Assembly: GCF_004341235.1 (NCBI RefSeq)
Contig: NZ_SLUP01000006.1
Span: forward strand, 62,001 to 126,000
Source of the DNA: Mariniflexile fucanivorans
GTDB taxonomy: Bacteria > Bacteroidota > Bacteroidia > Flavobacteriales > Flavobacteriaceae
Length of the DNA: 64,000 nt
Reading direction: 5' to 3'
Position numbers and translations under genes: made by a program. Position 1 is the first letter of the stretch; each line of letters opens with the position of its first letter. Shown piece after piece: positions 25,906-34,046 of this stretch. The notes beneath the pieces are model-generated. The model worked only from the letters and a program-made list of their open reading frames with translations. It was not told where the DNA came from and searched no databases.

Positions 25906-26757
25906 CTAAATTTTAATATTTCCGCTTGCTAAAACGTTTCGCTCTTGTTTGGGGTTTTTCTTAATAAAAATTAAAATTAATCCAACTATTATAAAAGGAA
26001 TACTCAAAATTTGCCCCATATTTATAAACATTCCGTCTTCAAAACCAACTTGGTTTTCTTTAAAAAATTCAATTATAAATCTAGCCGAAAAAACCAAAAC
26101 TAAAAGCAGTCCAAAAATCTGTCCGTTATATTTAGTTTTATTCTTGTAGGTAAACATTAATATTCCGAAAATTAAAAGATATGAAAATGCCTCATAGAGT
26201 TGAGTAGGATGTCTTGGTATTAAATCATCTCTTTGAAAAACAATTCCCCAATTTCCATTTGTAGGTTTTCCATAAATTTCAGAATTCATAAAATTCCCTA
26301 ATCTTATAAATACAGCTACTATAGGAGTAACTATGGCAATTCTATCTAAAACCCCTAAAAAGTTTGTTTTATACTTTTTGCAGTAAATGCCGATGGCAAT
26401 TAACGTTCCAATTCCTCCTCCGTGACTTGCTAATCCTTGAAAGCCAATAAATTGATATGAATCTCCAATTTTCTTAATTGGCAACAAAATTTCAATCGGG
26501 TTGTTAAAGTAATATGAAGGTTCATAAAAGAAACAATGCCCAAGTCTTGCGCCTAAAACTATTCCAATAACAATGTAGATAAATAATTTCTCTAAATTTT
26601 CAAGGGGTATATTTTCTTTAATATAAATGCGTTTCGCAACGTAATTTGCTAATAGAATACCTGTTATGAAAAATAAGCCGTAATATTTTAAAGGAAAACT
26701 GCCTGTTATCCAATAAATTACTGGATCCAGATTCCAATTTAAAATAGTATCGTTCAT
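25906..26757 (-). CDS. lgt: Prolipoprotein diacylglyceryl transferase
   Basis: A 283-residue inner-membrane enzyme that moves diacylglycerol from phosphatidylglycerol to the lipobox cysteine of prolipoproteins, the first step of lipoprotein maturation. It has seven predicted membrane spans. The Lgt signature is intact: RLGNFMNSEIYGKPTNGNWG, then RHPTQLYEAFSYLL. The block GARLGHCFFYEPSYY and QGLASHGGGIGTLIAIG hold other conserved residues. The window encodes several lipoproteins (TlpA-like, DUF4251, beta-helix) that would be its substrates. It follows the TlpA-like gene on the same strand with a 50-base gap, probably co-transcribed. Confidence 0.96.
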   Translation of the reverse strand: MNDTILNWNLDPVIYWITGSFPLKYYGLFFITGILLANYVAKRIYIKENIPLENLEKLFIYIVIGIVLGARLGHCFFYEPSYYFNNPIEILLPIKKIGDSYQFIGFQGLASHGGGIGTLIAIGIYCKKYKTNFLGVLDRIAIVTPIVAVFIRLGNFMNSEIYGKPTNGNWGIVFQRDDLIPRHPTQLYEAFSYLLIFGILMFTYKNKTKYNGQIFGLLLVLVFSARFIIEFFKENQVGFEDGMFINMGQILSIPFIIVGLILIFIKKNPKQERNVLASGNIKI

Positions 26758-26807
26758 TAGTTATTGTGTGCTTATCAGTCTAGTGAATAACATTGCTAGA
26801 TACTTAA

Positions 26808-27839
26808 TTAGATATTCAGAGATGTAAACAATTTGGTCAGCTCACTACTTGAAGGTCTTGGTGCATCTGGAGTTACTACGTTACCATTTGGATCAATTAA
26901 AATAAAACGAGGAATCCCTTGAATTTTATAATCTAAAATAAATTGTGATTGCCATCCATTTGGTGCAAATAATTGTACACCACTTAATTGTTTGTCGGCT
27001 ATCATAGCTTTCCAATTTTCACGGGCTTTATCCCAAGAGCCGCCGTGGCTTCTATCATCATCAATAGATAGGCTTACAAATTGAATGTTTTTTCCGTGAT
27101 ATTGTTTTTCTAAAGCTTTTAGCGAAGGGATTTCTGCTTTGCATGGACCACACCAAGTTGCCCAAACATCTACATACACATATTTTCCTTTTAAATCGGT
27201 TAACGAAGTTTTTCCTCCATTATAGTTTTCATAATTTTCAAAAGTTGGTGAAGGAGCGCCAGTTGCCAAGTCTGTTTTTAATGCAATAGATTCTGCTAAA
27301 TATCCTTTATAGTAATCTAGCATAGGGTCGATATTTTTAGATAAAACGTTAGTTATTGAGGTATCTACATCTTTATTTGCATTGTAAAATTCGGTTAATT
27401 TAATTTTAATCTCACCGAATCTTGATTCTAAGCTTTCCATATCCAAACTACTCAAAGCATCCATATCTAAAAGTTGTTCTTGCATTAAGCTGTTTTTAGC
27501 TAAAAAATTACTGTGTTCTGCACCAGTTCCTGTGTATGTTATAGTTTCATCAAACTGCTTGGTATCTAAAGTAATGCTGATATCAAAACCATTTTTTAAA
27601 AATAAATTTGTAGATTCATTACCATCAAATAAATTATAAACACCTGTTTCTACTTTTAATGTATCACCAAAAGTACCATCTGTATTTACTTTAATGGTTT
27701 TTGAATACGTACGTGATCTTATTACAAGTGAGTCGCTATTTTTATCAGTGATTTTCCCAGATAACGTTACATAGTCTTTTGGTTTTTCATTACAAGCTAT
27801 TATAGCAATGGCGGCAGTTAATAAAAGTAGTTTTTTCAT
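26808..27839 (-). CDS. TlpA-like thiol-disulfide reductase lipoprotein
   Basis: A 343-residue lipoprotein: signal MKKLLLLTAAIAIIAC with the lipobox cysteine at about residue 16. The first part (about 25-110) is beta-rich and looks like DUF4369 (YVTLSGKITDKNSDSLVIRS). A helical linker follows. The C-terminal thioredoxin-like domain (about 205-343) has the redox motif WATWCGPCKAEIPSL and the cis-proline region IQGIPRFILIDPNGNVV. It should reduce or shuffle disulfides on the periplasmic side. The next gene downstream on this strand is lgt. A TACTTTTG promoter box lies at 27863-27870. Confidence 0.92.
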   Translation of the reverse strand: MKKLLLLTAAIAIIACNEKPKDYVTLSGKITDKNSDSLVIRSRTYSKTIKVNTDGTFGDTLKVETGVYNLFDGNESTNLFLKNGFDISITLDTKQFDETITYTGTGAEHSNFLAKNSLMQEQLLDMDALSSLDMESLESRFGEIKIKLTEFYNANKDVDTSITNVLSKNIDPMLDYYKGYLAESIALKTDLATGAPSPTFENYENYNGGKTSLTDLKGKYVYVDVWATWCGPCKAEIPSLKALEKQYHGKNIQFVSLSIDDDRSHGGSWDKARENWKAMIADKQLSGVQLFAPNGWQSQFILDYKIQGIPRFILIDPNGNVVTPDAPRPSSSELTKLFTSLNI

Positions 27840-27918
27840 GCTTTTTTCTATTTTTTGGAATTCAAAAGTAACTTTTTTATAATTTTTGAGGGTTAATTTT
27901 GATAAACATTAACATTTT

Positions 27919-28773
27919 CTAAAGTTTATGAGTTAACCTTTCATAAGGAACGATTTTTGGAATAATATTTAAAGCAAACAACTCTTTTTGAATGGTGTTT
28001 ACTGTTTTTTTATCAATCAAGCTTTGAGACCATTCTGTAATACCTAACCATTCTTGTACATCTTCAAGCTGTTGTTCATAACGATTAGCAATGGTTCTAT
28101 CTATACTTGGTATGTCCTTAAATTCAATAGTGGTATTATTGATAATCTTCAAAATGGTTTTTAAATCTTCTTTATTCGATTCAATAAAACCGTCTCTAGC
28201 GGCAATTACAAAACAAGGCCAAGGCGTTGGGCAGTTGCCAATTCTTCTAAAAGTACCATTATCAACAAGTGGTTTGGTGGTAAATTTCTCCCACATAAAA
28301 TAATCGGCCGTACCAGTTGTTAAGGCTTCAACCGCACCTTCTAAATTGTTTATGACTTCAAAATTTAAATCTTTTTTTAAATCCCAACTATTTTTTTCAG
28401 CATTTATATAAGCCATTAAATGCGATCCTGAACCGTGTCTACTAATAGCTGCTTTGGTTCCTTTTAAATCTTCAATAGTTTTATAAGGTGAATTTTTGCC
28501 AACGTGAATACCCCAATTTAAAGGTGTTTGCACAAATGTTTGTACAATTTTACTAGGGTTGCCATCAATAATATCTTTAATAATACCCTCGGTAAGTATT
28601 ACGGCAATATCAATTTCTTCATTACGCAAAGCTTTACACATGGCGCCTGTACCTTCGGGGTAATCTTGCCAACGTAAATTGATGTTTTCATCTTTATATT
28701 CACCATTTTTTAAGGTTAAATACCAAGCTAAATTAAAATGTTCTGGTACGCCACCTATGTTTACTTTGTTCAT
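27919..28773 (-). CDS. Signal-less periplasmic-binding-fold protein
   Basis: A 284-residue protein with the fold of NitT/TauT- or THI5-type solute-binding proteins: VNIGGVPEHFNLAWYLTLKN, then NEEIDIAVILTEGIIKDIID, YKTIEDLKGTKAAISRHGSG and LTTGTADYFMWEKFTTKPL. It has no signal peptide or lipobox and no ABC transporter genes nearby, so it probably stays in the cytosol, and is either an enzyme or a ligand sensor. Signal-less proteins of this fold are known as enzymes (THI5 in thiamin synthesis, MqnA and MqnD in menaquinone synthesis). Its start is 12 bases after the nucleoside phosphorylase gene; the two are the last genes of a tight operon. Confidence 0.75.
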   Translation of the reverse strand: MNKVNIGGVPEHFNLAWYLTLKNGEYKDENINLRWQDYPEGTGAMCKALRNEEIDIAVILTEGIIKDIIDGNPSKIVQTFVQTPLNWGIHVGKNSPYKTIEDLKGTKAAISRHGSGSHLMAYINAEKNSWDLKKDLNFEVINNLEGAVEALTTGTADYFMWEKFTTKPLVDNGTFRRIGNCPTPWPCFVIAARDGFIESNKEDLKTILKIINNTTIEFKDIPSIDRTIANRYEQQLEDVQEWLGITEWSQSLIDKKTVNTIQKELFALNIIPKIVPYERLTHKL

Positions 28774-28785
28774 GAATTCAATAGT

Positions 28786-29655
28786 TTATTCAGTAAGTTT
28801 ATTAAGGGTATATGTTATAAGATTTGCAACAACTTGTGAAGGGTTTTTGCTAAATGTGCCATTGGCTCTATTAGCAATGACCGCATTTAAAGATACAGCA
28901 TGATGCCCAAGCAATTTTGCTAACCCGTAAATAGCAGAAGTTTCCATTTCAAAATTTGCGATATTCAAACCATTAAAATTGAAATGATCCATTTTATGGT
29001 TTAATGTTTTATCTTGAAGAGCTAAACGTAAAACTCGACCTTGTGGGCCATAAAAACCACCTGCGGTAGCCGTTAAACCTTTAAACGTTACCTCACTTTC
29101 AAGCTTTTTTTGTAGTAATCCACTGTTTTTTATTACAATTGGTTTTGCCTTATCAGGATGCCAGTTGGTATGTTTCATGAAAGCAGCTTCAATGTCTGGA
29201 TGGCAAATAGATTCTATTTGATAAAAGTGAAGCATACCATTAAGGTCGAGACCATAAGTGCTTAAAACAAAACTGTCTACAGGAATATCGGCTTGTAGTG
29301 AACCCGATGTTCCAATTCTGATTATTTCAAGACTCGTCAACTCTGTTTTTACTTGCCTTGTTTTTAAATCGATGTTAAAAAGGGCATCCAATTCATTTAA
29401 AACAATATCAATATTATCAGGACCAATGCCTGTTGAAATAACCGTTAATCGTTTTCCTTTATAAGTACCTGTGTGAGTTTTGAATTCTCTTTTTTGGGTT
29501 TCAAACTCTATCGTATCAAAATGTTTTGAAACTTTTTCAACACGATCTTGGTCGCCTACAAATATGATGGTTTTAGCAACATGCTCTGGTTTTAAGTTTA
29601 AGTGATATACGCTGCCGTCTGGGTTGAGTATTAATTCAGATTCTTTAATGGGCAT
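28786..29655 (-). CDS. Nucleoside phosphorylase (uridine phosphorylase-like, NP-I family)
   Basis: A 289-residue enzyme of the PNP/UDP phosphorylase superfamily. Motifs: VAKTIIFVGDQDRVEKVSKH (the phosphate site, with the family's GDPxR read as GDQDR), VISTGIGPDNIDIVLNELDA, IRIGTSGSLQADIPV and ANFEMETSAIYGLAKLLGHH (the ribose-binding MET block). It should split a nucleoside, with phosphate or water, into base and sugar; the substrate is not evident. It overlaps the DUF1835 gene upstream by 11 bases and is followed by the binding-fold gene after 12 bases, so all three belong to one transcript. Confidence 0.85.
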   Translation of the reverse strand: MPIKESELILNPDGSVYHLNLKPEHVAKTIIFVGDQDRVEKVSKHFDTIEFETQKREFKTHTGTYKGKRLTVISTGIGPDNIDIVLNELDALFNIDLKTRQVKTELTSLEIIRIGTSGSLQADIPVDSFVLSTYGLDLNGMLHFYQIESICHPDIEAAFMKHTNWHPDKAKPIVIKNSGLLQKKLESEVTFKGLTATAGGFYGPQGRVLRLALQDKTLNHKMDHFNFNGLNIANFEMETSAIYGLAKLLGHHAVSLNAVIANRANGTFSKNPSQVVANLITYTLNKLTE

Positions 29656-30586
29656 TATTAATGGTTTTTATTAATTTATTTTCTTTTTTATTGAATTGAA
29701 AATCCAATTTTCGAACACCGCCAAAAGTCATTGCATTATCAATTTCAAAAGCGAAATTGTGCAGCCCAAGTAAGGCTTCGTGTCCATACCTACTTAATTT
29801 TATCAGGTTTTCTTCTTCAATAAAAAAGATACTCAATTTTTCAATAATTCTATTAACCTGCATATCGCCATAGCCATAATACCCTTGGTAATTGAGTGCA
29901 TAGCCCAATAAGTGGTGTCTGGACTTTATGGTTTTATCTCTAACTATTTCCAAAATATTACGTTCCATCACGTTTAAACCGTCTTTAGTTTCCGGGAATC
30001 GTTCTAAATGAGCTTTTAAACAATTGCTTAAATATTTAAAAGATGATTTTTGAACAATAAGAGGTTTTAATAAATTATGATCCATTCCGCAATAAATACT
30101 CCAAGCATTGGTAGCCATATCTAAATCTTCTGGCGTAAGAGCTACTTTATCTCTAAAGTGTTTTAATAGTTGTCCCGAATTAAGTTCGGCCAGACCTTTT
30201 AAATGCTTGTTTCTTTCAACTTTGCCACTGCAAACTAAGTAGAGTGGAAGCTTGATTTTTTTCTGTTTGATAAGACTTATTACAGCTATCATATTGATGT
30301 GGCAGAATAAATCATATTCAAACCAAAGAATGATTTCTGAATAATTTTCAGGATGATTTAACTTTTCTAACTCCGTTTCAATTTCAGAAATATTTAATTC
30401 AACATCATAAAATGAACTAAAAAAATCTTTTCTAATTTTTGAAAATTCTTCTGAATATACCTGTTCAACAGTAGAGCCTTCACAAAGCATTTCTTGCCAT
30501 GTGATAATGTCTCCTTCAACATTTAATTCGTTGAGGCGATTGGTTAAAACGGAACCATTGGTAACGTGAAGCGGATGTTTTTCCAT
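29645..30586 (-). CDS. DUF1835 domain protein
   Basis: A 313-residue cytosolic protein with an N-terminal DUF1835 domain: LHVTNGSVLTNRLNELNVEG, DIITWQEMLCEG, and IILWFEYDLFCHINMIAVIS. The C-terminal half (about 170-313) is helical and has the conserved-looking HHLLGYALNYQGYYGYGD. Family members are common in Bacteroidota and Firmicutes and have no settled activity. It is sandwiched in an operon: 5 bases after the SUI1-like gene and overlapping the nucleoside phosphorylase by 11 bases. The close packing suggests a shared process, perhaps in nucleotide or RNA metabolism, which is inference. Confidence 0.8.
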   Translation of the reverse strand: MEKHPLHVTNGSVLTNRLNELNVEGDIITWQEMLCEGSTVEQVYSEEFSKIRKDFFSSFYDVELNISEIETELEKLNHPENYSEIILWFEYDLFCHINMIAVISLIKQKKIKLPLYLVCSGKVERNKHLKGLAELNSGQLLKHFRDKVALTPEDLDMATNAWSIYCGMDHNLLKPLIVQKSSFKYLSNCLKAHLERFPETKDGLNVMERNILEIVRDKTIKSRHHLLGYALNYQGYYGYGDMQVNRIIEKLSIFFIEEENLIKLSRYGHEALLGLHNFAFEIDNAMTFGGVRKLDFQFNKKENKLIKTINNAH

Positions 30587-30591
30587 ATAAA

Positions 30592-30921
30592 TTAACCGCC
30601 TACGCGTTTTACATTAAACCCTTTGTCTTTTAGCATTTTCATGATTTTATCACGATAATCGCCTTGAATAATAATTTTATCATCTTTAAAACTACCACCA
30701 ACACTTAGTTTTGTTTTAATTTCTTTGGCTAGAATTTTAAAATCATCAGTCGCTCCTGTATAGCCTTCCAAAATAGTAATGGGCTTCCCTTTACGTTTTT
30801 CGTATTTACAAAGAATAGGATCGTCTTGCATCCATATTTTTGATGTGTTTTCAGAATCCTCTACAGGTTCTTCTTGTATATGGTCCGGAAATAGGTTTTT
30901 TAATTGATCTTGTAAATCCAT
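30592..30921 (-). CDS. eIF1/SUI1-like translation initiation factor (YciH type)
   Basis: A 109-residue protein with a C-terminal SUI1 domain: RKGKPITILEGYTGATDDFK, then LSVGGSFKDDKIIIQGDYRD and MLKDKGFNVKRVGG, the same pattern as bacterial YciH and eukaryotic eIF1. The N-terminal 35 residues are acidic and unlike the domain, as usual. Bacterial homologues are thought to affect start-codon choice in stressed cells, but are not essential. It is 59 bases downstream of the oxygenase gene and 5 bases before the DUF1835 gene on the same strand. Confidence 0.92.
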   Translation of the reverse strand: MDLQDQLKNLFPDHIQEEPVEDSENTSKIWMQDDPILCKYEKRKGKPITILEGYTGATDDFKILAKEIKTKLSVGGSFKDDKIIIQGDYRDKIMKMLKDKGFNVKRVGG

Positions 30922-30980
30922 CTTTTTAAGTATTCAGTCTCATTCGCAGGTTCAATGATAAGAAAACTGCGATTGAAAAC

Positions 30981-31931
30981 TTATTTTTTTATTAAACCAA
31001 GTTCGATTAAGCGTTCAGTTAAAAATTCTCCAGCAGTAATATCATCAAATGCTTTTGGGTTATTTTTATCAATACAACCTTCTAAAACATCTAATTTCAT
31101 ATCACTAATGGGGTGCATAAAAAATGGAATGGAATATCGAGACGTTCCCCAAAGTTCTTTTGGAGGATTTATAACGCGGTGAATGGTCGATTTTAGTTTA
31201 TTATTGGTGTGTCTCGATAGCATATCGCCCACATTAATCATTAATTCATCGGGTTCCGCCACGGCATCAAGCCATTCGCCTTTATGGTTTTGTACTTGCA
31301 ACCCACGACCTTGAGCCCCCATTAACAGTGTAATTAAATTAATGTCGCCATGCGCTGCGGCACGAACGGCTTCTTTAGGTTCTTCGGTAATTGGTGGGTA
31401 ATGTATGGGTCGCAAAATGGAATTTCCGTTGTGTATATAATTATCAAAATAAGTTTCTTCCAAACCTAAATGCAAAGCCAAAGCACGTAATACATATTTA
31501 GCTGTTTTTTCAAGCATTCTGTAGGTTTCTTTTCCTATTTTATTAAATTCCGGAAGTTCATCAACAATGACATTATTGGGGTATTCCGCTTCCAGTTTTG
31601 GATTGTCGTCAACATATTGCCCGAAATGCCAAAACTCTTTTAAATCGCCTTCTTTTTTGCCTTTAGCACTTTCTTTTCCGAATGAAACATAACCTCTTTG
31701 ACCGCCAATACCTGGTATTTCATATTTGCGTTTCGTTTCAACTGGTAAATTGAAAAAATTCTTTACTTCGCTATATAAAGTTTCAACTAATGCATCATTT
31801 AAAAAATGACCTTTTAATGCTACAAACCCAATATCTTCGTAAGCTTTTCCAATAGCATCCACAAATTTTTGTTTTCGAACGGGATCTCCCGAAATAAAAT
31901 CACTTAAATCTACGCTTGGTATTGTGTTCAT
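30981..31931 (-). CDS. 2-oxoglutarate/Fe(II) oxygenase, isopenicillin N synthase family
   Basis: A 316-residue oxygenase. The N-terminal DIOX_N domain starts MNTIPSVDLSDFISGD, and the double-stranded beta-helix has the iron ligands H-x-D in AAAHGDINLITLLMG and the distal His in STIHRVINPP, with the 2-oxoglutarate Arg/Ser in RYSIPFF. The substrate is unknown. I chose the ATG at 31929-31931: an upstream in-frame TTG at 31959-31961 lies inside the promoter box TACATTTG (31959-31966), so it cannot be translated from that message. It heads the operon with the SUI1-like, DUF1835, nucleoside phosphorylase and binding-fold genes. Confidence 0.88.
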   Translation of the reverse strand: MNTIPSVDLSDFISGDPVRKQKFVDAIGKAYEDIGFVALKGHFLNDALVETLYSEVKNFFNLPVETKRKYEIPGIGGQRGYVSFGKESAKGKKEGDLKEFWHFGQYVDDNPKLEAEYPNNVIVDELPEFNKIGKETYRMLEKTAKYVLRALALHLGLEETYFDNYIHNGNSILRPIHYPPITEEPKEAVRAAAHGDINLITLLMGAQGRGLQVQNHKGEWLDAVAEPDELMINVGDMLSRHTNNKLKSTIHRVINPPKELWGTSRYSIPFFMHPISDMKLDVLEGCIDKNNPKAFDDITAGEFLTERLIELGLIKK

Positions 31932-31958
31932 AAGGAGTCTCTTTAATTTGTTGTATAG

Positions 31959-31966
31959 CAAATGTA
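31959..31966 (-). promoter_or_regulatory. -7 promoter box of the five-gene operon
   Basis: TACATTTG on the minus strand matches TAnnTTTG and ends 27 bases before the ATG of the oxygenase. It also decides the start codon, because the earlier in-frame TTG lies inside the box. Confidence 0.6.
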
Positions 31967-32125
31967 CAAAAACATTGTAAAAGTTTTAGGTAATCTATTT
32001 GAGAGAACTTTGGGGCGTTTAGTATAATGTTTATGGACTATTTGATTGTGTTTTATTGTAATTTTATTTTTTAAAACAACAACTGTACAGATATATGGTA
32101 TATTTACTAAACTAAATACAGTGTT

Positions 32126-32548
32126 TTGAGGATTATAGTCATTTTATGTTTATTGGTTACATTTGGTTGCAAAAAGAAAGAAATTCCTTTTGAAGAAAAC
32201 TATACGTGGCATGATTTGAAAGTGACGGCATCTGCCTATAATTCTGTAAAAAATCAAACCGATTCCAATCCACATATTACAGCATTTGGCGATAGTTTAA
32301 AACCTGGTTTAAATTACATTGCTGTTTCCAGGGATTTATATAGAAAAGGCTTAAAACGGGATACACCTGTAAAAATTAAAGGATTCGATAGCATTTTTTT
32401 TGTAAAAGACCGTATGCACCCACGCTGGAAAAATAAAATTGATATTTATATGGGAACTGATGTGAAAGCTGCAAAAAAATGGGGTAGAAAAAAGGTTTCA
32501 ATTTCCTATGGCATATTGAAACCTGTTGATAGTATTGTTGTAAAGTAA
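32126..32548 (+). CDS. 3D-domain lipoprotein
   Basis: A 140-residue protein with a short lipoprotein signal (RIIVILCLLVTFGC, lipobox cysteine at about residue 15). It also has a 3D (Asp-Asp-Asp) domain as in MltA-like and Rpf-associated proteins: YIAVSRDLYRKGL, VKIKGFDSIFFVKDRMHPRW, KIDIYMGTDVKAAKKWG. The three conserved aspartates are in FDS, KDR and KIDIYMG. A role in peptidoglycan is likely by family, with no proof here. The frame has no ATG before the signal, so it must start at the TTG at 32126, a rare start codon. Its 3' end is 2 bases from the ExbD stop on the other strand. Confidence 0.8.
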   Translation: MRIIVILCLLVTFGCKKKEIPFEENYTWHDLKVTASAYNSVKNQTDSNPHITAFGDSLKPGLNYIAVSRDLYRKGLKRDTPVKIKGFDSIFFVKDRMHPRWKNKIDIYMGTDVKAAKKWGRKKVSISYGILKPVDSIVVK

Positions 32549-32550
32549 AC

Positions 32551-33108
32551 TTATTTTGTTTCAGCTTCTATAAGTGTAAAAGGATAGGCATCTCTTACAT
32601 TTTTCAACTCTTCAATTGTTAATTTATCCGAAGTTTTTTTAATTATTTGTTCTGAATAAGTGTTTCTTAATTCATAATATGCTTTTGCCAATTCATTTTG
32701 AACGTTAACATATTTCTTGTAAGATGTTTGCTGTCCGTTCTGTAAAGAAACAACAGCTTCTTTTGGGTTTTTTGATGCATTAATCGATTTATCGCCCGCA
32801 CAATAGGTACAAGTACCATCACCGTTATTGTCAATAAAATTTTTTGTGATGTCTTTTAAGGCTTCAATTGAAACAAGCTCGTTTTCAACCATTATTTCAT
32901 CATTATTGTTTATTACGATACGTAGAATATTCCTTTCATTTATAGGGCTTGTACAATCGACTCCAGGTGGGCATGCTTCGGGCAAAACCCTGCTAATTCC
33001 TTCGTCTGAAGAAATAGTAGCAGTAACCAAAAAGAAAATAAGTAATAAAAATGCAATGTCTGCCATGGAGCCTGCATTTACTTCGGGCATTAATTTTGAA
33101 TGTCTCAT
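32551..33108 (-). CDS. ExbD/TolR-family biopolymer transport protein
   Basis: A 185-residue inner-membrane protein. The single membrane helix is at about residues 16-33 (MADIAFLLLIFFLVTATI) and contains the critical Asp of the ExbD/TolR proton path. The rest is periplasmic. Odd features are two cysteine pairs outside the membrane, CPPGVDC and CTYC, which could form disulfides or bind a metal. No exbB or tonB is nearby, so the stator partner is encoded elsewhere. In Bacteroidota such proteins energise TonB-dependent receptors or gliding/secretion motors; which one applies is unclear. It is convergent with the 3D-domain gene. Confidence 0.9.
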   Translation of the reverse strand: MRHSKLMPEVNAGSMADIAFLLLIFFLVTATISSDEGISRVLPEACPPGVDCTSPINERNILRIVINNNDEIMVENELVSIEALKDITKNFIDNNGDGTCTYCAGDKSINASKNPKEAVVSLQNGQQTSYKKYVNVQNELAKAYYELRNTYSEQIIKKTSDKLTIEELKNVRDAYPFTLIEAETK

Positions 33109-33297
33109 GTTTATGAAGTTTAAATGTTAATAAAAACTTAAATAACAAAGACAATGCCATAAATTATACATTTTCAAGTTGTTATATAGAGTTGTATTTT
33201 TTCTGAAAAAAATTTATAAAACCCGTTTTAAGGAACGGTTTTTGTTAAATGATTGTAAAATATAGGAGCTTTTAAGGATGTTTTTAAGATAAAAAAA

Positions 33298-33305
33298 TAT
33301 CTTTG
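33298..33305 (+). promoter_or_regulatory. -7 promoter box before the 33.4-kb secreted protein gene
   Basis: TATCTTTG matches TAnnTTTG and lies 53 bases before the ATG at 33359. No -33 TTG at a good distance was found. Confidence 0.45.
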
Positions 33306-33358
33306 ATAAATAATTAGTCCTGTAATCAATATAAACCCAAAATTATTTTACAAAACTG

Positions 33359-34042
33359 ATGAAGTTTTTTTTATCATTTTTAATTTTAATTTCAGCAACT
33401 TTTTTTGCTAACGCTCAAATAGATAGTCAGAATAAATCTACAGCTATTCCTGCGGTTGAAAGTAAGAAAGAAGTTGATAATACTCCTAAAATAACACCTT
33501 CGCAACCCAATAACAATACAAACAACTCTACATTTGGAAGCTTAAACGTACCCAATCTTTCAACGGGTGTTGAAGCACCTAAAAAAGAATTTTCATTATT
33601 TGGTGAAAAATTTGGAAATCCTGGTGAGCTTTACACAAAGCAATTGGATGATCAATTAGCCAACACGAAGCTAACACCAGAGGAAGTAGAAGCTAGAAAC
33701 GGCAGTTTAACCGACCAGTATTTTGGTGATTTTAAAAGTAATGCGAAGTCTGTAAATGTATCATATCGAGATCATGGTTATGTGGATGGCGATTTAATAC
33801 AGGTTTTGGTAAATGACGATGTGGTACAAGCCAGGGTATTTCTAAATGGTGGATTTAGAGGCTTTAAACTCGACTTACAAAAGGGTTTTAACAAAATAGA
33901 CTTTTTAGCTTTAAACCAAGGAGAATCTGGACCAAATACCGCCGAGTTTAGAGTGGTTGACGATAAAGGTATTTTAGTGTCTGCAAACCGTTGGAATTTA
34001 GCAACAGGTGTAAAAGCAACTATTATTATTGTAAAAGATTAG
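33359..34042 (+). CDS. Hypothetical secreted protein
   Basis: A 227-residue protein with a signal peptide (about residues 1-20, ending FANAQ). A low-complexity linker follows, rich in Pro, Asn, Thr and Ser (KITPSQPNNNTNNSTFGS). The C-terminal domain of about 90 residues looks like a beta-sandwich (VNVSYRDHGYVDGDLIQVLV, GFKLDLQKGFNKIDFLALNQ) and ends IIIVKD. There is no lipobox and no type IX sorting signature, so it is probably periplasmic or in the outer membrane space. I do not recognise the family. It has its own promoter box and faces the aldo-keto reductase gene with a 4-base gap. Confidence 0.65.
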   Translation: MKFFLSFLILISATFFANAQIDSQNKSTAIPAVESKKEVDNTPKITPSQPNNNTNNSTFGSLNVPNLSTGVEAPKKEFSLFGEKFGNPGELYTKQLDDQLANTKLTPEEVEARNGSLTDQYFGDFKSNAKSVNVSYRDHGYVDGDLIQVLVNDDVVQARVFLNGGFRGFKLDLQKGFNKIDFLALNQGESGPNTAEFRVVDDKGILVSANRWNLATGVKATIIIVKD

Positions 34043-34046
34043 TTTT

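Noticed and set aside
27919-29655. Assigning the binding-fold and phosphorylase genes to the futalosine menaquinone pathway
   Set aside because: No specific MqnA, MqnB or MqnD motif could be recognised, and cultured Flavobacteriaceae normally use the classical menaquinone route.
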